DNA from: Pseudobdellovibrionaceae bacterium
GTDB lineage: Bacteria > Bdellovibrionota > Bdellovibrionia > Bdellovibrionales > Bdellovibrionaceae
Assembly (NCBI GenBank): GCA_019637955.1
Contig: JAHBUS010000009.1
Span: forward strand, 1 to 64,000
Direction of reading: 5' to 3'
Length of the DNA stretch: 64,000 nucleotides
The notes beneath the pieces were generated by a model. It saw only the letters and a program-made list of their open reading frames with translations. It did not search any database and was not told the origin of the DNA. The position numbers were made by a program, and so were the translations under genes. This document shows positions 48,943 through 58,800 of the stretch, piece by piece (position 1 is the first letter of the stretch; the number at the start of each line of letters is the position of its first letter).

Positions 48943-49383
48943 TTAGCGTTTGACCTTCAAGGAGCCCGTCTCGTCGAAGGGAACGCTGATCCCTTTGACC
49001 GACAGCGTGCCCTTAATTCGGTACGGAATTTCCGCGTCCTGAAGGATGTTCAGACCCAAGCTCATCAAATCCGTCCAGGCCACCTGAAACGGAAGTTCGA
49101 CGGCGGTGCGGCCTTTCGCCGCCAGCGTCGGGAGTTTCTCCCAGTGCTTCGAGAGCAGCGTCTTATCTTTGACGAAGACCTCGGCGCGCAAATTTTCAAG
49201 CGGCAGCTCAAAGCCATTGGGATTTTCGACATCGAGTTTGAGGTTGAGATCGACATGCTGAAGATTGGCGCTCGAAACTTGCAGCGATTCGTTGCTGATT
49301 TTGGGAGGCTTGACCACGCTCGAGAGCATGCTGGAGCATCCGGCGAGAAACACGAGGGTCACTAGCGGGAGAAGCTTCTTCAT
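48943..49383 (-). CDS. LEA14/WHy-domain lipoprotein
   Basis: A 146-residue lipoprotein, lipobox LAGC (Cys16). The mature part matches the LEA type 2 / WHy pattern: HVDLNLKLDVENPNGFELPLE, a central FVKDKTLLSKHWEKLPTLA and a C-terminal PYRIKGTLSVKGISVPF. The N-P-N-x-F/x turn after the first strand is typical. WHy domains occur in stress-related and envelope proteins; the role here is unknown. It faces away from the MFS gene. Confidence 0.82.
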   Translation of the reverse strand: MKKLLPLVTLVFLAGCSSMLSSVVKPPKISNESLQVSSANLQHVDLNLKLDVENPNGFELPLENLRAEVFVKDKTLLSKHWEKLPTLAAKGRTAVELPFQVAWTDLMSLGLNILQDAEIPYRIKGTLSVKGISVPFDETGSLKVKR

Positions 49384-49458
49384 TTCGCACCGTCCTTCTC
49401 AAAAAGATAACGTTGATACCCGCTTGATTGGCCGGGCGAGCTCGCTTAATCCAAGACT

Positions 49459-50694
49459 ATGAAACATGAAAAACGCTCGATCGTCATCACCGTGGTGGTT
49501 GCCGCCCTTGGCTATTTTGTCGATATTTACGATCTTCTCTTGTTCGGCATCGTGCGCATGGCTTCTTTACGAGACATCGGTGTTCCCGAAGACCAACTCT
49601 TGGATGTCGGCATCCAATTGATCAACGCGCAGATGGCGGGCCTTTTGGTGGGCGGAATTTTATGGGGCGTCTGGGGCGATAAGCGCGGGCGCCTGTCGGT
49701 GCTGTTCGCCTCGATCTTTTTGTATTCGCTCGCCAACATTGCCAATGCCTTCGTCGTGACGCCCGGGCAGTACGCGGTCTTGCGATTCGTGGCGGGCGTG
49801 GGTCTTGCGGGCGAGCTGGGCGCGGCGATCACGCTGGTCGCCGAAGTCATGAGCAAGGAGTCGCGCGGCATTGGCACCACGGTCGTCGCGGCGGTGGGCG
49901 TCTTGGGCGCGGTGCTCGCCGCCATCATCGGTGAGATGTTTCACTGGAAGACCGCTTACATCATCGGCGGGGTGATGGGCCTAAGCCTTTTGGTCCTTCG
50001 CATCCGCATGCTGGAGTCGGGGCTTTTCAAAAACATCGCGCACGCCCAGGTCAGCAAGGGCGACTTTTTGATGCTTTTCCGCTCGGGCCCCCGATTTTGG
50101 AAGTACCTGTCTTGCATCCTGATCGGCGTGCCGATTTGGTGCGTGATCGGGATTTTCGTGACCTTCTCGCCCGAGCTGGCGCGGTTTCTCGATGTCACGG
50201 GTCCGATTCAAGCGGGCACGTCGATCATGATGGCCTACATCGGTCTTTCGGTGGGTGATGTCGCGAGCGGCCTTTTGAGCCAGTTGTTGAAGAGCCGCAA
50301 GAAAGTCGTCGCGCTCTTTCTCTTTTTGACCCTGCTCGGAATCTCGGTGTACGCGCGGGCGCAAGGCATGACCCCGGCCCAGTTCTACGCCCTGTGCGGA
50401 TTTTTGGGTTTCGCGATTGGTTACTGGGCGATGTTCGTGACGATCGGGGCCGAGCAGTTCGGAACGAACCTGCGCGCCACCGTCGCGACCAGCGTCCCCA
50501 ACTTCGTTCGCGGCTCGCTCGTTCCGCTCACGCTCACGTTCAATTATTTGTCGAAGTCGCACGGATTCACGCTCCTGGAGAGCGCGGTCACCGTGGGCCT
50601 GGGGTCGCTGCTGGTCGGCGCGCTCGCGCTCTGGAAGATGCAAGAGACCTTCGGCAAAGATCTCGACTATCTGGAGTCTGAGCGGGGCGCCTAG
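49459..50694 (+). CDS. MFS transporter (sugar/organic-acid porter type)
   Basis: A 411-residue membrane protein with about 12 helices. Helix 1 holds the Asp pair of FVDIYDLLLFGIV, the loop 2-3 motif GVWGDKRGRLSVL is the MFS signature (G-x-x-x-D-x-x-G-R-R-type), and helices 4-5 carry RFVAGVGLAGELGAAITLVAEV, resembling metabolite:proton symporters. The substrate cannot be deduced. Four-base convergent overlap with the next gene. Confidence 0.85.
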   Translation: MKHEKRSIVITVVVAALGYFVDIYDLLLFGIVRMASLRDIGVPEDQLLDVGIQLINAQMAGLLVGGILWGVWGDKRGRLSVLFASIFLYSLANIANAFVVTPGQYAVLRFVAGVGLAGELGAAITLVAEVMSKESRGIGTTVVAAVGVLGAVLAAIIGEMFHWKTAYIIGGVMGLSLLVLRIRMLESGLFKNIAHAQVSKGDFLMLFRSGPRFWKYLSCILIGVPIWCVIGIFVTFSPELARFLDVTGPIQAGTSIMMAYIGLSVGDVASGLLSQLLKSRKKVVALFLFLTLLGISVYARAQGMTPAQFYALCGFLGFAIGYWAMFVTIGAEQFGTNLRATVATSVPNFVRGSLVPLTLTFNYLSKSHGFTLLESAVTVGLGSLLVGALALWKMQETFGKDLDYLESERGA

Positions 50695-51500
50695 CCGGGG
50701 AGCACGCCCGATTTGAGTTGCACGCGCACCTGCACCAAGCTTTCGTTGTGTTTGGACTCGAGTTCATCCGACGTGCGCACCAGATCTAGGCACACCTCAA
50801 GCTGTTTTTGAATCAAGCTCAAGTATCGCGGTGAGATCCGGCGGATCATCATCTTCTGCAGCAAGGTCTCAAAGCCGAACTGCTCGCCGAATTGCAAATC
50901 CCATTCGTCAAACTGACGGTAGGTTTTCGCGAGTCCCGAATCGTCACTCGAGGACGGAAACTTCCACTCCGTCGTTTGCAACTGAAGGGTGTTCTCGTTT
51001 TCGATCAAAATGCGGCCGTCTTGAAAATCGTCAAGAATCTTATCGAAAGAAGCGCGTTTGAATTTGCGTTCGACGTCTTTGCGAGGCAGCGGCCTTCGCG
51101 CCATCGTGAGCATCAAAAATAAATGATAATGCGCGATCGAACGAGACAGAATCGCGACCTGCCGTTTGGTGAGCTCGCGAGCGGAACCGCCAGTGGGGGA
51201 CTTTGCGTGGGGAGGGGGCTTTGATGTCCTGGCGGGCCGCTCGCTCGGGAAAAGATAACCGTAGTCGGGAAACTGGGTGCGTGCGTAGCTCTTGACGAGT
51301 TCTTCGCTCCAGTTCGCCGGCAGCGCTTTCGCCATCTGCGAGATCAGCTGGGCGCTTGGGAAAAAGTCGCCATTCTCGATTTTGACAAAAGTGGGATAGT
51401 TGCAGTCCAAACCGCGTTTCTGAAGAGCGGCGTGAAAACTTTTCCGACTGGAAAAGTTCATCTCCGACCGCAAAAACGAAATAAACTCGGTTAGAACCAT
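50691..51500 (-). CDS. TIGR02147-like regulator with XRE-type N-terminus
   Basis: A 269-residue soluble protein. Residues 10-65 look like an HTH of XRE type (SFHAALQKRGLDCNYPTFVKIENGDFFP; QLISQMAKAL). The C-terminal region (110-265) is helical with RRISPRYLSLIQKQLEVCL and a final VQVRVQLKSG, reminiscent of TIGR02147/DUF4423 proteins, which are expanded in Bdellovibrio-like and Fibrobacter genomes. It probably regulates transcription; targets unknown. The gene upstream (51595) points away, and the AT-rich 94 bases between them may hold the operator. Confidence 0.62.
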   Translation of the reverse strand: MVLTEFISFLRSEMNFSSRKSFHAALQKRGLDCNYPTFVKIENGDFFPSAQLISQMAKALPANWSEELVKSYARTQFPDYGYLFPSERPARTSKPPPHAKSPTGGSARELTKRQVAILSRSIAHYHLFLMLTMARRPLPRKDVERKFKRASFDKILDDFQDGRILIENENTLQLQTTEWKFPSSSDDSGLAKTYRQFDEWDLQFGEQFGFETLLQKMMIRRISPRYLSLIQKQLEVCLDLVRTSDELESKHNESLVQVRVQLKSGVLPG

Positions 51501-51594
51501 AAATATCCTATAAAGAAATAGTATCCTAATAAGAAACTATGCGGCAAGCGAAAGTTGGCTTAATTTCCGCCCACGAATGAATCGTGGGGGTAGA

Positions 51595-52014
51595 ATGAAG
51601 AAGATCTTCGGTCTGTCGATGTCTCTGGTTTTGGCGGCGGTGGTGGCGAAAGCCGGCAACGGTGTCGAGAGGGATGTCATCGAGTACGGTCGATCGGCTT
51701 CGGAGCTTCCCGCGGATGTTCGTGAGCGTTTGAACTCGGTGGTCGCCAAAGGCTGTCCCGCTTTGACGGAGATGGCGGTGGTTAACGGGCGTGCGATGGC
51801 GGTTGTCAGCAAGGTTGAAATCGGCACTCAGCACGTGGATCAAGGCGTGATCGATATCACCTACGGGGTCGTGATCAACGTCCCGAACCGCACCGGCATG
51901 GATGCGATGAAGGTGGTTTTGAAACGCTTCGACGGTTCGAACCCGGCGGTGGACTGGCTCGAAGTCGTGGACTTCGAAACGCCCGACATCTGCCGCTCAT
52001 TGATTGGTTTGTGA
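51595..52014 (+). CDS. Small exported protein
   Basis: A 139-residue protein with a signal peptide (MKKIFGLSMSLVLAAVVAKA). The mature part is alpha/beta without a recognised motif (DVRERLNSVVAKGCPAL; VDITYGVVIN-type strands) and holds two cysteines. GGGGGT lies before ATG 51595; an in-frame ATG at 51577 is less suitable. It is followed by a strong terminator, so it is a single-gene unit. Function unknown. Confidence 0.7.
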   Translation: MKKIFGLSMSLVLAAVVAKAGNGVERDVIEYGRSASELPADVRERLNSVVAKGCPALTEMAVVNGRAMAVVSKVEIGTQHVDQGVIDITYGVVINVPNRTGMDAMKVVLKRFDGSNPAVDWLEVVDFETPDICRSLIGL

Positions 52015-52121
52015 TCTGATCGCGGGAGTTTGGACCCTCGATCAGGGTTTTGTGATGAAAAGTGATTTGTGATGTTTTGTGATACAGCCCAGACCGATCC
52101 CCTCGGGTTTGGGACTGATTT

Positions 52122-52160
52122 AAACTCCCGGTAGAGAGAATCTATCGGGAGTTTTTTTTT
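52122..52160 (+). terminator. Strong terminator, probably bidirectional
   Basis: AAACTCCCG (52122-52130) with a further TAGA pairs with TCTA and CGGGAGTTT (52146-52154); nine T in a row end the hairpin. It serves the rightward exported-protein gene and lies just beyond the end of the leftward gene at 52169. Confidence 0.9.
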
Positions 52161-52168
52161 GACCGGAA

Positions 52169-52447
52169 TCAACCGCCGTTTTCGCTCGAGCGCGTTTCGC
52201 AAGTGTAGCCCACGAAGCACTGATCGTCGTCAGCGGTGTGGATCCACGCCGGTTTGGTGGTTTCGCCTTGCATGCAGTAGCCCGCGTGCGCGACGTAGCG
52301 GTCATAGATGTGCGCGCTCTCGTACAAAACAACCGCGCCGTGCGATTTGACCAGCTGACGGGCATCGCTGCACGACATGTCGGTGGTGTAGTTCGCCGAA
52401 GCGACAGAGGCGGCCATCAGTGCGCCCATGATGATCAGTGTTTTCAT
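52169..52447 (-). CDS. Small exported protein with four cysteines
   Basis: A 92-residue protein with an 18-residue signal peptide (to SVASA). The mature part reads MSCSDARQLVKSHGAVVLYE, then IYDRYVAHAGYCMQGE and DQCFVGYTCE. This Cys-spaced pattern with the YDRYV motif is a known family of short exported proteins in many Proteobacteria, of unknown role. AAAGGAGAGAG lies before the ATG. Confidence 0.78.
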   Translation of the reverse strand: MKTLIIMGALMAASVASANYTTDMSCSDARQLVKSHGAVVLYESAHIYDRYVAHAGYCMQGETTKPAWIHTADDDQCFVGYTCETRSSENGG

Positions 52448-52589
52448 ACTCTCTCCTTTTTCTCATCCTTGCGGATGGGTTAGTTGCTCGAAGGAGGTTG
52501 CAGAAAAGATGAACGAATCAATAGTCTTAACGGAGCGCGCATCGCAAGTGTGAGCAAAACACCACTGAATGCCTTGCGCATGTGAAGAA

Positions 52590-53132
52590 TCAGGACCCTT
52601 GGAGAATGTCGTTTAGCAGAGACTCGACATCGGCGCTCACGACAAATGACCGGCGGTGGTGAGGCTGGACGAAGCCCTCTTGGGTCGCCCGATCCGCGAA
52701 GGCGATCAGCCCGTCGAAGTACCCATTCAAATTCAAAAGACCGATGGGCTTCATGTGCAAGTTGATCTGCTTCCACGTGATGATTTCAAAAAGCTCGTCG
52801 AGCGTCCCGAAGCCGCCCGGGATCGCGATGAAGGCGTCCGAAAGGTCGGCCATCAGTTGTTTGCGCTCGTGCATGGACTTCACGACATGAAGCCGGGTCA
52901 AATTCTGGTGGGTGAGTTCACGCGTCGACATGAAGGCGGGCATCACGCCCGTCACCCGGCCTCCGCGCTCCAGGGCTCCGTCAGCCACCTGGCCCATCAA
53001 ACCGACCGAGGCGCCGCCGTACACGACCTCCAGGCCGCGAAAAGCAAGAAGCCGCCCCAGTTCGCGGGCGGCTTCGATATAAACGGGATCAACTTTGATG
53101 GCGGAGCCGCAAAAAACGGCGACTGATTTCAT
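52590..53132 (-). CDS. LOG-family protein (TIGR00730 Rossmann fold nucleotide hydrolase)
   Basis: A 180-residue enzyme-like protein. MKSVAVFCGSA opens the Rossmann fold, VYGGASVGLMG is at 37-47, Arg90-Lys91 precede AIPGGFGTLDELFE at 103-116, the LOG signature PGGxGTxxE. LOG proteins cleave nucleoside 5'-monophosphates at the ribosyl bond (cytokinin activation in plants; nucleotide turnover in bacteria). Its ATG overlaps the stop of the XRE regulator gene. Confidence 0.92.
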   Translation of the reverse strand: MKSVAVFCGSAIKVDPVYIEAARELGRLLAFRGLEVVYGGASVGLMGQVADGALERGGRVTGVMPAFMSTRELTHQNLTRLHVVKSMHERKQLMADLSDAFIAIPGGFGTLDELFEIITWKQINLHMKPIGLLNLNGYFDGLIAFADRATQEGFVQPHHRRSFVVSADVESLLNDILQGS

Positions 53133-53431
53133 GCGTTTCCAGATTTACGACGGGAACGCCCACTTGTGCCATAAAATTGCGAATGAAGTTTGCTTTCAAC
53201 TTCTTGCAGCGTTGCCTGGAGCATCGCCTTGTAAGCGTCATCCATCGAAACATGGTAGAGCTTGCAAAGCTTTTTCAACTTATGGATCGGAGGACTCGAC
53301 AGTCCGCGCTCCCAGTTGGAAACGAATTGCGGCGAAGAATAGCCCAACTCTTTCGCCACATCGGCTTGAGAGAGGCCCGAGTGCTCTCGGGATTTCTTAA
53401 GAAGGTCTGCAATAGGAGCTTTGCGAATCAT
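53129..53431 (-). CDS. XRE-family transcriptional regulator
   Basis: A 100-residue DNA-binding protein. The helix-turn-helix LSQADVAKELGYSSPQFVSNW spans about residues 20-40, followed by ERGLSSPPIHKLKKL, a full XRE-type domain; the tail is basic. GGAGGTACC before ATG 53431 sets the start. It is coupled (ATGA) to the LOG gene. Upstream AT-rich palindromes (53505-53547) are candidates for its own operator, so autoregulation is likely. Confidence 0.88.
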   Translation of the reverse strand: MIRKAPIADLLKKSREHSGLSQADVAKELGYSSPQFVSNWERGLSSPPIHKLKKLCKLYHVSMDDAYKAMLQATLQEVESKLHSQFYGTSGRSRRKSGNA

Positions 53432-53504
53432 GGTACCTCCGATACGTGTATGCCCTGCCCTAGGACCAACGCTAAAGGAGATCTTAACAATTGACGAGGA
53501 ATAA

Positions 53505-53547
53505 CGCCTTGCATGCAAACAATTTGTTAACAATCTAAATCAAGGCG
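53505..53547 (-). promoter_or_regulatory. Possible operator upstream of the XRE-LOG pair
   Basis: Inverted arms CGCCTTG (53505-53511) and CAAGGCG (53541-53547) enclose two smaller palindromes, GCATGC (53511-53516) and AACAATTTGTT (53518-53528), plus GTTAAC. This AT-rich block stands out from the surrounding G+C-rich sequence. Confidence 0.4.
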
Positions 53548-53578
53548 CTTCAGAGCTTGTCAATAAACAAAAACGCCA

Positions 53579-54946
53579 TCACAGCAGCTCGTGCGCGATC
53601 CACCCAAGCACACGCATCGTGTAGTTGGGGCTGACTTCGGGGTGACAGGTCTTGCACTTGAGGTCTTGCTTCACGTTCTGGCGCAAACCCTGGAACCCGG
53701 CCTGAAGGTCTTTCGCCAAGGCCTCACAGCGGCGCACGACAACCGCGGATTCCAAGTTGGTGTGGTACGAACGCGGGTCCAAATTAAAGCTGCTCACCAA
53801 AACATCGCGGTTGTCGGCCACGGCCACTTTCGAGTGGATCTTCCAACGGCCCGTGGCGGGGGTCAGATCGTGACGGTCGTTCATCGAACCTTGCCGCGAG
53901 ACTTGCAAAACGGCCTGAGTACCGTTGGTGTCGCGTTCAACATAATACTTCATGATGTCGTCAAAAGAGCTGTCAAAAATTCCGCCCGCGGCGGCGGCGG
54001 CGTTGGTGAGAACTTCGACGCGCACCTGTTTCTGGCGGAGTTTCTCGAACACGGCGCTCATACGATGAGCCGGAACGTACGACCAGTTCTCGACCTCCAG
54101 ACGGCGATTGGCGCTCGAGAAGAAGTCCAGGACCTGTCCCGATGTTCGTTTTTCCATGAGTCGCAAGGAGTTTAGGTACTCGGGATTGGATTCGCCCGCC
54201 ATGCCGTCACCGTAACGTGCCGAAGCGAACTCCGGGTTGTCGGTGGTGAACGTGACGTCCGAACATGCGTGTTCCTTGGTGCGGGCCTTGAGTTCGGCTT
54301 TCTTCTGGCTCAGCATCTGAACGGCTTTTTGGTAGGTGGCGTCTTCCTTCAGGCAGACGCTGTCAAAGCGGCCATCGGCTTCGAACTCCGAGCCTTGCGA
54401 GACCATCGACGAATTCCACAACTCATTGAACGAGGCTTGCACTTGGCGGGCGGAAGCACCTTTGACGATCAGGTCGCGGTCGACATAGTTGATGCCCGCA
54501 TCGAAACCGAAGTAACCATCGGCGATGTTGCGTCCACCCGAAACGTAAGTGTTGCCATCGGCGACGGTGAACTTAATGTGCGATCGATTGTTCAGTGTCG
54601 GGCTGAAGGCAAAGGCATCGTTATAAAACTTCAGATCCATTCCGCGGCGCTTGAAAAACTGGGTGAGGTTCGCGCGCTCGGCCGCCTTGAGCGGTTGGGC
54701 ATCCAGAATGGCGCGGACGCGGACGCCCTGACGGGCTTTGGCGGCCAAATTTTTCAGAACCAGGCGGCCGGGCACCGTGCAGGGTTCAAAGATGTAGTAG
54801 GTGAGGTCCACCGAGCTGCGCGCATTCTGGATCGTGGTGACGATCGCCGAGAGCGACTGCGGCCCGTGGGGCAAATATTGAATCTGGTCGGCAAGGGCAC
54901 GACCCGAAATCATCAAGGCGGAGGCGAAAAGAAGTGAGCGATACAT
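53579..54946 (-). CDS. Exported phospholipase D-family protein with C-terminal CxxCH motif
   Basis: A 455-residue protein with a signal peptide (MYRSLLFASALMISGRALA). Two complete HKD motifs are present: HIKFTVAD at 123-130 and HSKVAVAD at 371-378, the catalytic pair of the PLD superfamily (phospholipases, cardiolipin synthases, nucleases). Near the end there is CKTCH (431-435), a potential haem c attachment motif, which is unusual for PLD enzymes. AGGAGAACTGGT sets ATG 54946. It follows the metallopeptidase gene by 13 bases, so the two are likely co-expressed. Substrate unknown. Confidence 0.82.
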   Translation of the reverse strand: MYRSLLFASALMISGRALADQIQYLPHGPQSLSAIVTTIQNARSSVDLTYYIFEPCTVPGRLVLKNLAAKARQGVRVRAILDAQPLKAAERANLTQFFKRRGMDLKFYNDAFAFSPTLNNRSHIKFTVADGNTYVSGGRNIADGYFGFDAGINYVDRDLIVKGASARQVQASFNELWNSSMVSQGSEFEADGRFDSVCLKEDATYQKAVQMLSQKKAELKARTKEHACSDVTFTTDNPEFASARYGDGMAGESNPEYLNSLRLMEKRTSGQVLDFFSSANRRLEVENWSYVPAHRMSAVFEKLRQKQVRVEVLTNAAAAAGGIFDSSFDDIMKYYVERDTNGTQAVLQVSRQGSMNDRHDLTPATGRWKIHSKVAVADNRDVLVSSFNLDPRSYHTNLESAVVVRRCEALAKDLQAGFQGLRQNVKQDLKCKTCHPEVSPNYTMRVLGWIAHELL

Positions 54947-54959
54947 ACCAGTTCTCCTT

Positions 54960-55730
54960 TTACTCTTCCGAACAGCTGTGTTCGACGTCATCGTGATCCG
55001 CGTGCACGTGCGCAGATCCTCCGCGCACGGTGGTGTAGCCCTCGAAGTCGAGGCTGCTGCGCTGTAAGCTCTTATCGCAAACGGCGAGTTCCCCTCGGTC
55101 GAACACACGGGTTTTAAAATAGTTGTAAGCGGCTTGGCAGCCGGGTCCGCCCTCGGTCAGAAGCGCCGGGTAAGTCACGAAGGCCGCGAAGACTTCGGCG
55201 AACTCCTCATTGCGGGCGCGTTCGGGGCTCCAGTTTTTCATCGCGTAACGCGAGAAGTGGCAGGGTGTTTTGATCGTCGCTTTGTATTCGCGGTAAAGGG
55301 CGCCGTCATTGTTGTTGCCCACATAGTGACCGAGTTCGTGAATAAAGTAAGCGACGCTCGAAATGTTTTGCGAGCGGCCACGGCTCATCTCGATGCCGTT
55401 CGCGGTTTGGCGCGAAATATTGCCGCCGCCATTTTTAAAGGTGTAGCGGGCGCCTTCGGCGGGAGCGAACACGCCGCCGGCCAGCTTTTGCAGTTGACTG
55501 AGACCGCGGCCGATCGCGCGGATTTCCGATTCAAGAGCGTTGGTGGTGCGGATGTTAAAGGCGCGCAGGACGTCCTCGGCCTGATTTTGCGTGAGACTCG
55601 GCGTGCACAGGCCTTGGGCGGCCACGGGGTCCTTCTTCAAGATGCCGATCTGTGGGCGCGCCAAAACTGTCGAAGCAGCAGACAGCACGACGAAAAACGT
55701 CAGCGCTTTGGCGGTCAAAGTCGGTTTCAT
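54960..55730 (-). CDS. Exported zinc metallopeptidase-like protein
   Basis: A 256-residue protein with a signal peptide (to LARP, about 25 residues). HELGH at 131-135 (YFIHELGHYVG) is the zincin motif, and NEEFAEVFAAF (174-184) supplies a likely third ligand Glu. The C-terminus is His/Asp-rich (HVHADHDDVEH), a possible metal-binding tail. Several cysteines may form disulphides. It could act on host or own-envelope protein. Operon with the PLD gene. Confidence 0.75.
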   Translation of the reverse strand: MKPTLTAKALTFFVVLSAASTVLARPQIGILKKDPVAAQGLCTPSLTQNQAEDVLRAFNIRTTNALESEIRAIGRGLSQLQKLAGGVFAPAEGARYTFKNGGGNISRQTANGIEMSRGRSQNISSVAYFIHELGHYVGNNNDGALYREYKATIKTPCHFSRYAMKNWSPERARNEEFAEVFAAFVTYPALLTEGGPGCQAAYNYFKTRVFDRGELAVCDKSLQRSSLDFEGYTTVRGGSAHVHADHDDVEHSCSEE

Positions 55731-55804
55731 CCAGGCCTCCTCGGGCTCGTTTCGTGGCGCGAAACCTTAGAGCAGTTTCGATGCCACCAAACGGCCGCAA
55801 GGAT

Positions 55805-58800
55805 TTACTTGGCGGGGGAGGGGACGGGCTCGTCGAGAGCTTTGGGCGTAGGGGTCTCGAGATTGGTGTCGCCGAGATCGACTTTCTGCGTGCGCTCAAG
55901 TTTCGACATCATCAGGTACAAGGATGGAACGACGAAGAGCGTGAAGACCGTGGACACAATGCTGCCGCCGATGATCGTCAGACCCATGGGCTTACGAGTC
56001 TCGGCGCCGATGGCGTTGCCGATCACGAGCGGGATTGCCGCGCACACGGTGGCGATCGAGGTCATCAAAATCGGGCGCAGACGCAGCGGACAGGCTTCAA
56101 GCAGGGCTTCTTTGACGTCGATCCCTTTGTGACGGAACTGGTTCGTGAACTCCACCAAGAGGATCGAGTTCTTTTTCGCGATCCCCATCAGGACGATAAT
56201 CCCGATAAAACTGAACAGGTTGAGCGAAACGCCCGAGATCCACAGCGCCAAAAAGGCGCCGGTCAAACTGAACGGCAGCGCCACCAAAATGACAAAGGGA
56301 TGGACGAACGAGTTGAACTGCACGGCCAGGATCATGTAGGCGACCAGAATCCCCATCAGCAGAGCCGTGATCAGGCTCTTGAACGCTTCTTGGAAGCCCG
56401 ACGACGAACCCTCGAGACCGAAGCTGTAACCGGCCGGCAAAACCTCTTTGGCCATTGAGCGGGCGCGGTCCAGAACCGCCGCCTGCGATTTTCCGGGTGC
56501 GATATCTCCGAAAACCGAGATCGCGCGTTGGCGGTTGAGTCGCGAGATGGATTGCAGGGCGCCTTCGCGGGTCATGTTCACCACGCGCTCCAGCGGGAGC
56601 AAATTGCCGAAGGAGTTGCGCACCGGAATCATGCCGATTTCTTTCTCGCTGGTGATCGCCTCATCCGGAATTTTGACCCGGATGTCGAAGCGCCGTCCAT
56701 CGGCGGTGAAGCGCCCTTGCCGGGTTCCGCCGAGAGCGGCCGCCAGCGTGCGCGAGACTTGATCGCGGGTGACGCCCCAGCGCTCCATCAGCTCCTGATT
56801 GGGTTTCACTTGCAGCTCCGGCAGGCCCACGCGGAAGTCGGTGTCGAGATCCTGGGCGAAGCCCTCATCAGTGAGACGTTTCATCATCTCTTCCGATTTT
56901 TCCTTGAGCACGTTCAGATCTGGTCCCCGGAGATTGAACGCGATGGGGTTCTGGCGGCCGGTCGTCAAGTTTCGCGCCGAAATGTCGCGCATTTGCAAAC
57001 GCACGCCTTTGACGTTCGCGAACTCTTTGCGCAGATCCGCCATGACCTGTTGGTGCGTCTTTTCGCGTTCTTGGCGTGGCTTGAGGTAAACCGGGAAGAA
57101 CATCGAATTGACCGCCCCGCCCCCGCCGCCCGCTCCGATACTGACGATGTAGTTATTGATATCTTTGTTGCGCTTGAGAATCTCTTCAACCTCGAGAGAT
57201 TTTTTTTGGGTCTCGGCCAAATTGGTTCCGGTTGGAGTTTGGCCATTGACGAGAATAATATTCTGATCTTGAGACGGAATGAACTCTTGCTTCACGAAGC
57301 GCACCATCGACATCGAGGCGATAAACAAGATCAAAGAAGAGAAGACGATGGTCTTGGGCCACTTGATGCAAATCTGCAGCGAGCGTTGATAGGCCCGCGA
57401 CCATTTTTCATTGATGCCATCCACGTAGTGCTCGAACTTCGACGTCTTGGGCGACGTCGCGAGCAGGGCCGCCGCGCGCATGGGCGTGATTGTGACAGCT
57501 TCCAGCAGCGACAACAAGATTGCGCCCGACATGGCAATCCCGAACTGGAAGAAGAACTTTCCGATGATTCCGCTCATGAAAACGACGGGCAAAAAGATCG
57601 CCACGACCGAGAGGCTGGCTGCCGTCGCGGAGGGCAAAATCTCGACCGAGCCATCATAGGCGGCCTTGGCCGGTGACTTTCCCATCCTAAAGTGCCGCAC
57701 GATATTCTCGAGCAACATGATCGCATCATCCACGACGATCGAAATCGCCAGTGTCAGCGCGAGCAGGGTGAAAAGATTGAGGGTCATTCCCGAAAAGTAC
57801 AGGATGATGAACGTGCCGAGGATGGAGGTCGGGATCGAAAACAGGATGTTAACGGCGGACTGCAGGCTTCCCAGGAACAGAAAGCAGATAACGATGGTGA
57901 TGATCCCCGCGACCACCAACTTCTCCATGGTCGAATGCACCGTGGCTTTGGTGGGCTGAGTAAAGTCGATATTGACCTGCACCTTGTACCCCTCGGGGAG
58001 GGTGCTTTGAAGTTCGGCGACCTTTTTGGTGATATTTTCCGAGAGCGTGACCTCGTTGGTGCCGCGTTGTTTGCGGATACTGACGAAGATCGCCTCACGC
58101 CCGTCGATGCGTCCCATACGTCGGACATCCGTTAGTCCGTCCTCCACGCGGGCCACGTCTTTCAGGCGCAAAGTGGTTTGGGGCTGGACCAGGCCGCTGC
58201 CACGGCGGAGGATCCGCATGTCTTCAAATTCTTTCGTATCAAAGGCTTCGCCCAGCCAGCGCACGCGCAGCTCCTGCTGGCCCGACACGAACTGTCCGGC
58301 CGCGGATTCTTTATGTTGGGTATTGATGGTGTCGAGCAGATCCACCATCGTGAGATCGAGTTCTTTGAGTTTGCGAGGTTCGACCCACACGCGCAAGTTG
58401 CGCGAGGAAAAGCCGGCGATGGAAGCTTCACCCACATCGGGTAAAAAGCGGATTTGATCCAAAAACACGTTGTCGGTCCACTTGATGACTTCGTTCAGCG
58501 GCTTGTCGGCCGAGATCCCGAGCATCATGATCGGCTCATCCTCGGGGTTCTGTTTGCGAATGATCGGGGGATCGATTTCGGGCGGAAGCACCAAACGACT
58601 GAGCGCCGACTGCACCTCTTGCAAGGCCACGTCGACGTTGCGGTTGATATCGAAATCCAAACGGATGCTGCCGACGCCTTGGCGCGCGCTTGAGCGCATC
58701 TCGACGATGCCTTCAACGCCCAGTAGGCGCTCCTCGATCGGCTCCAAAATCTCTTTCTCGATCACCTCGGGCGAGGCGCCTTCGAAGTCGACCGAGATGC

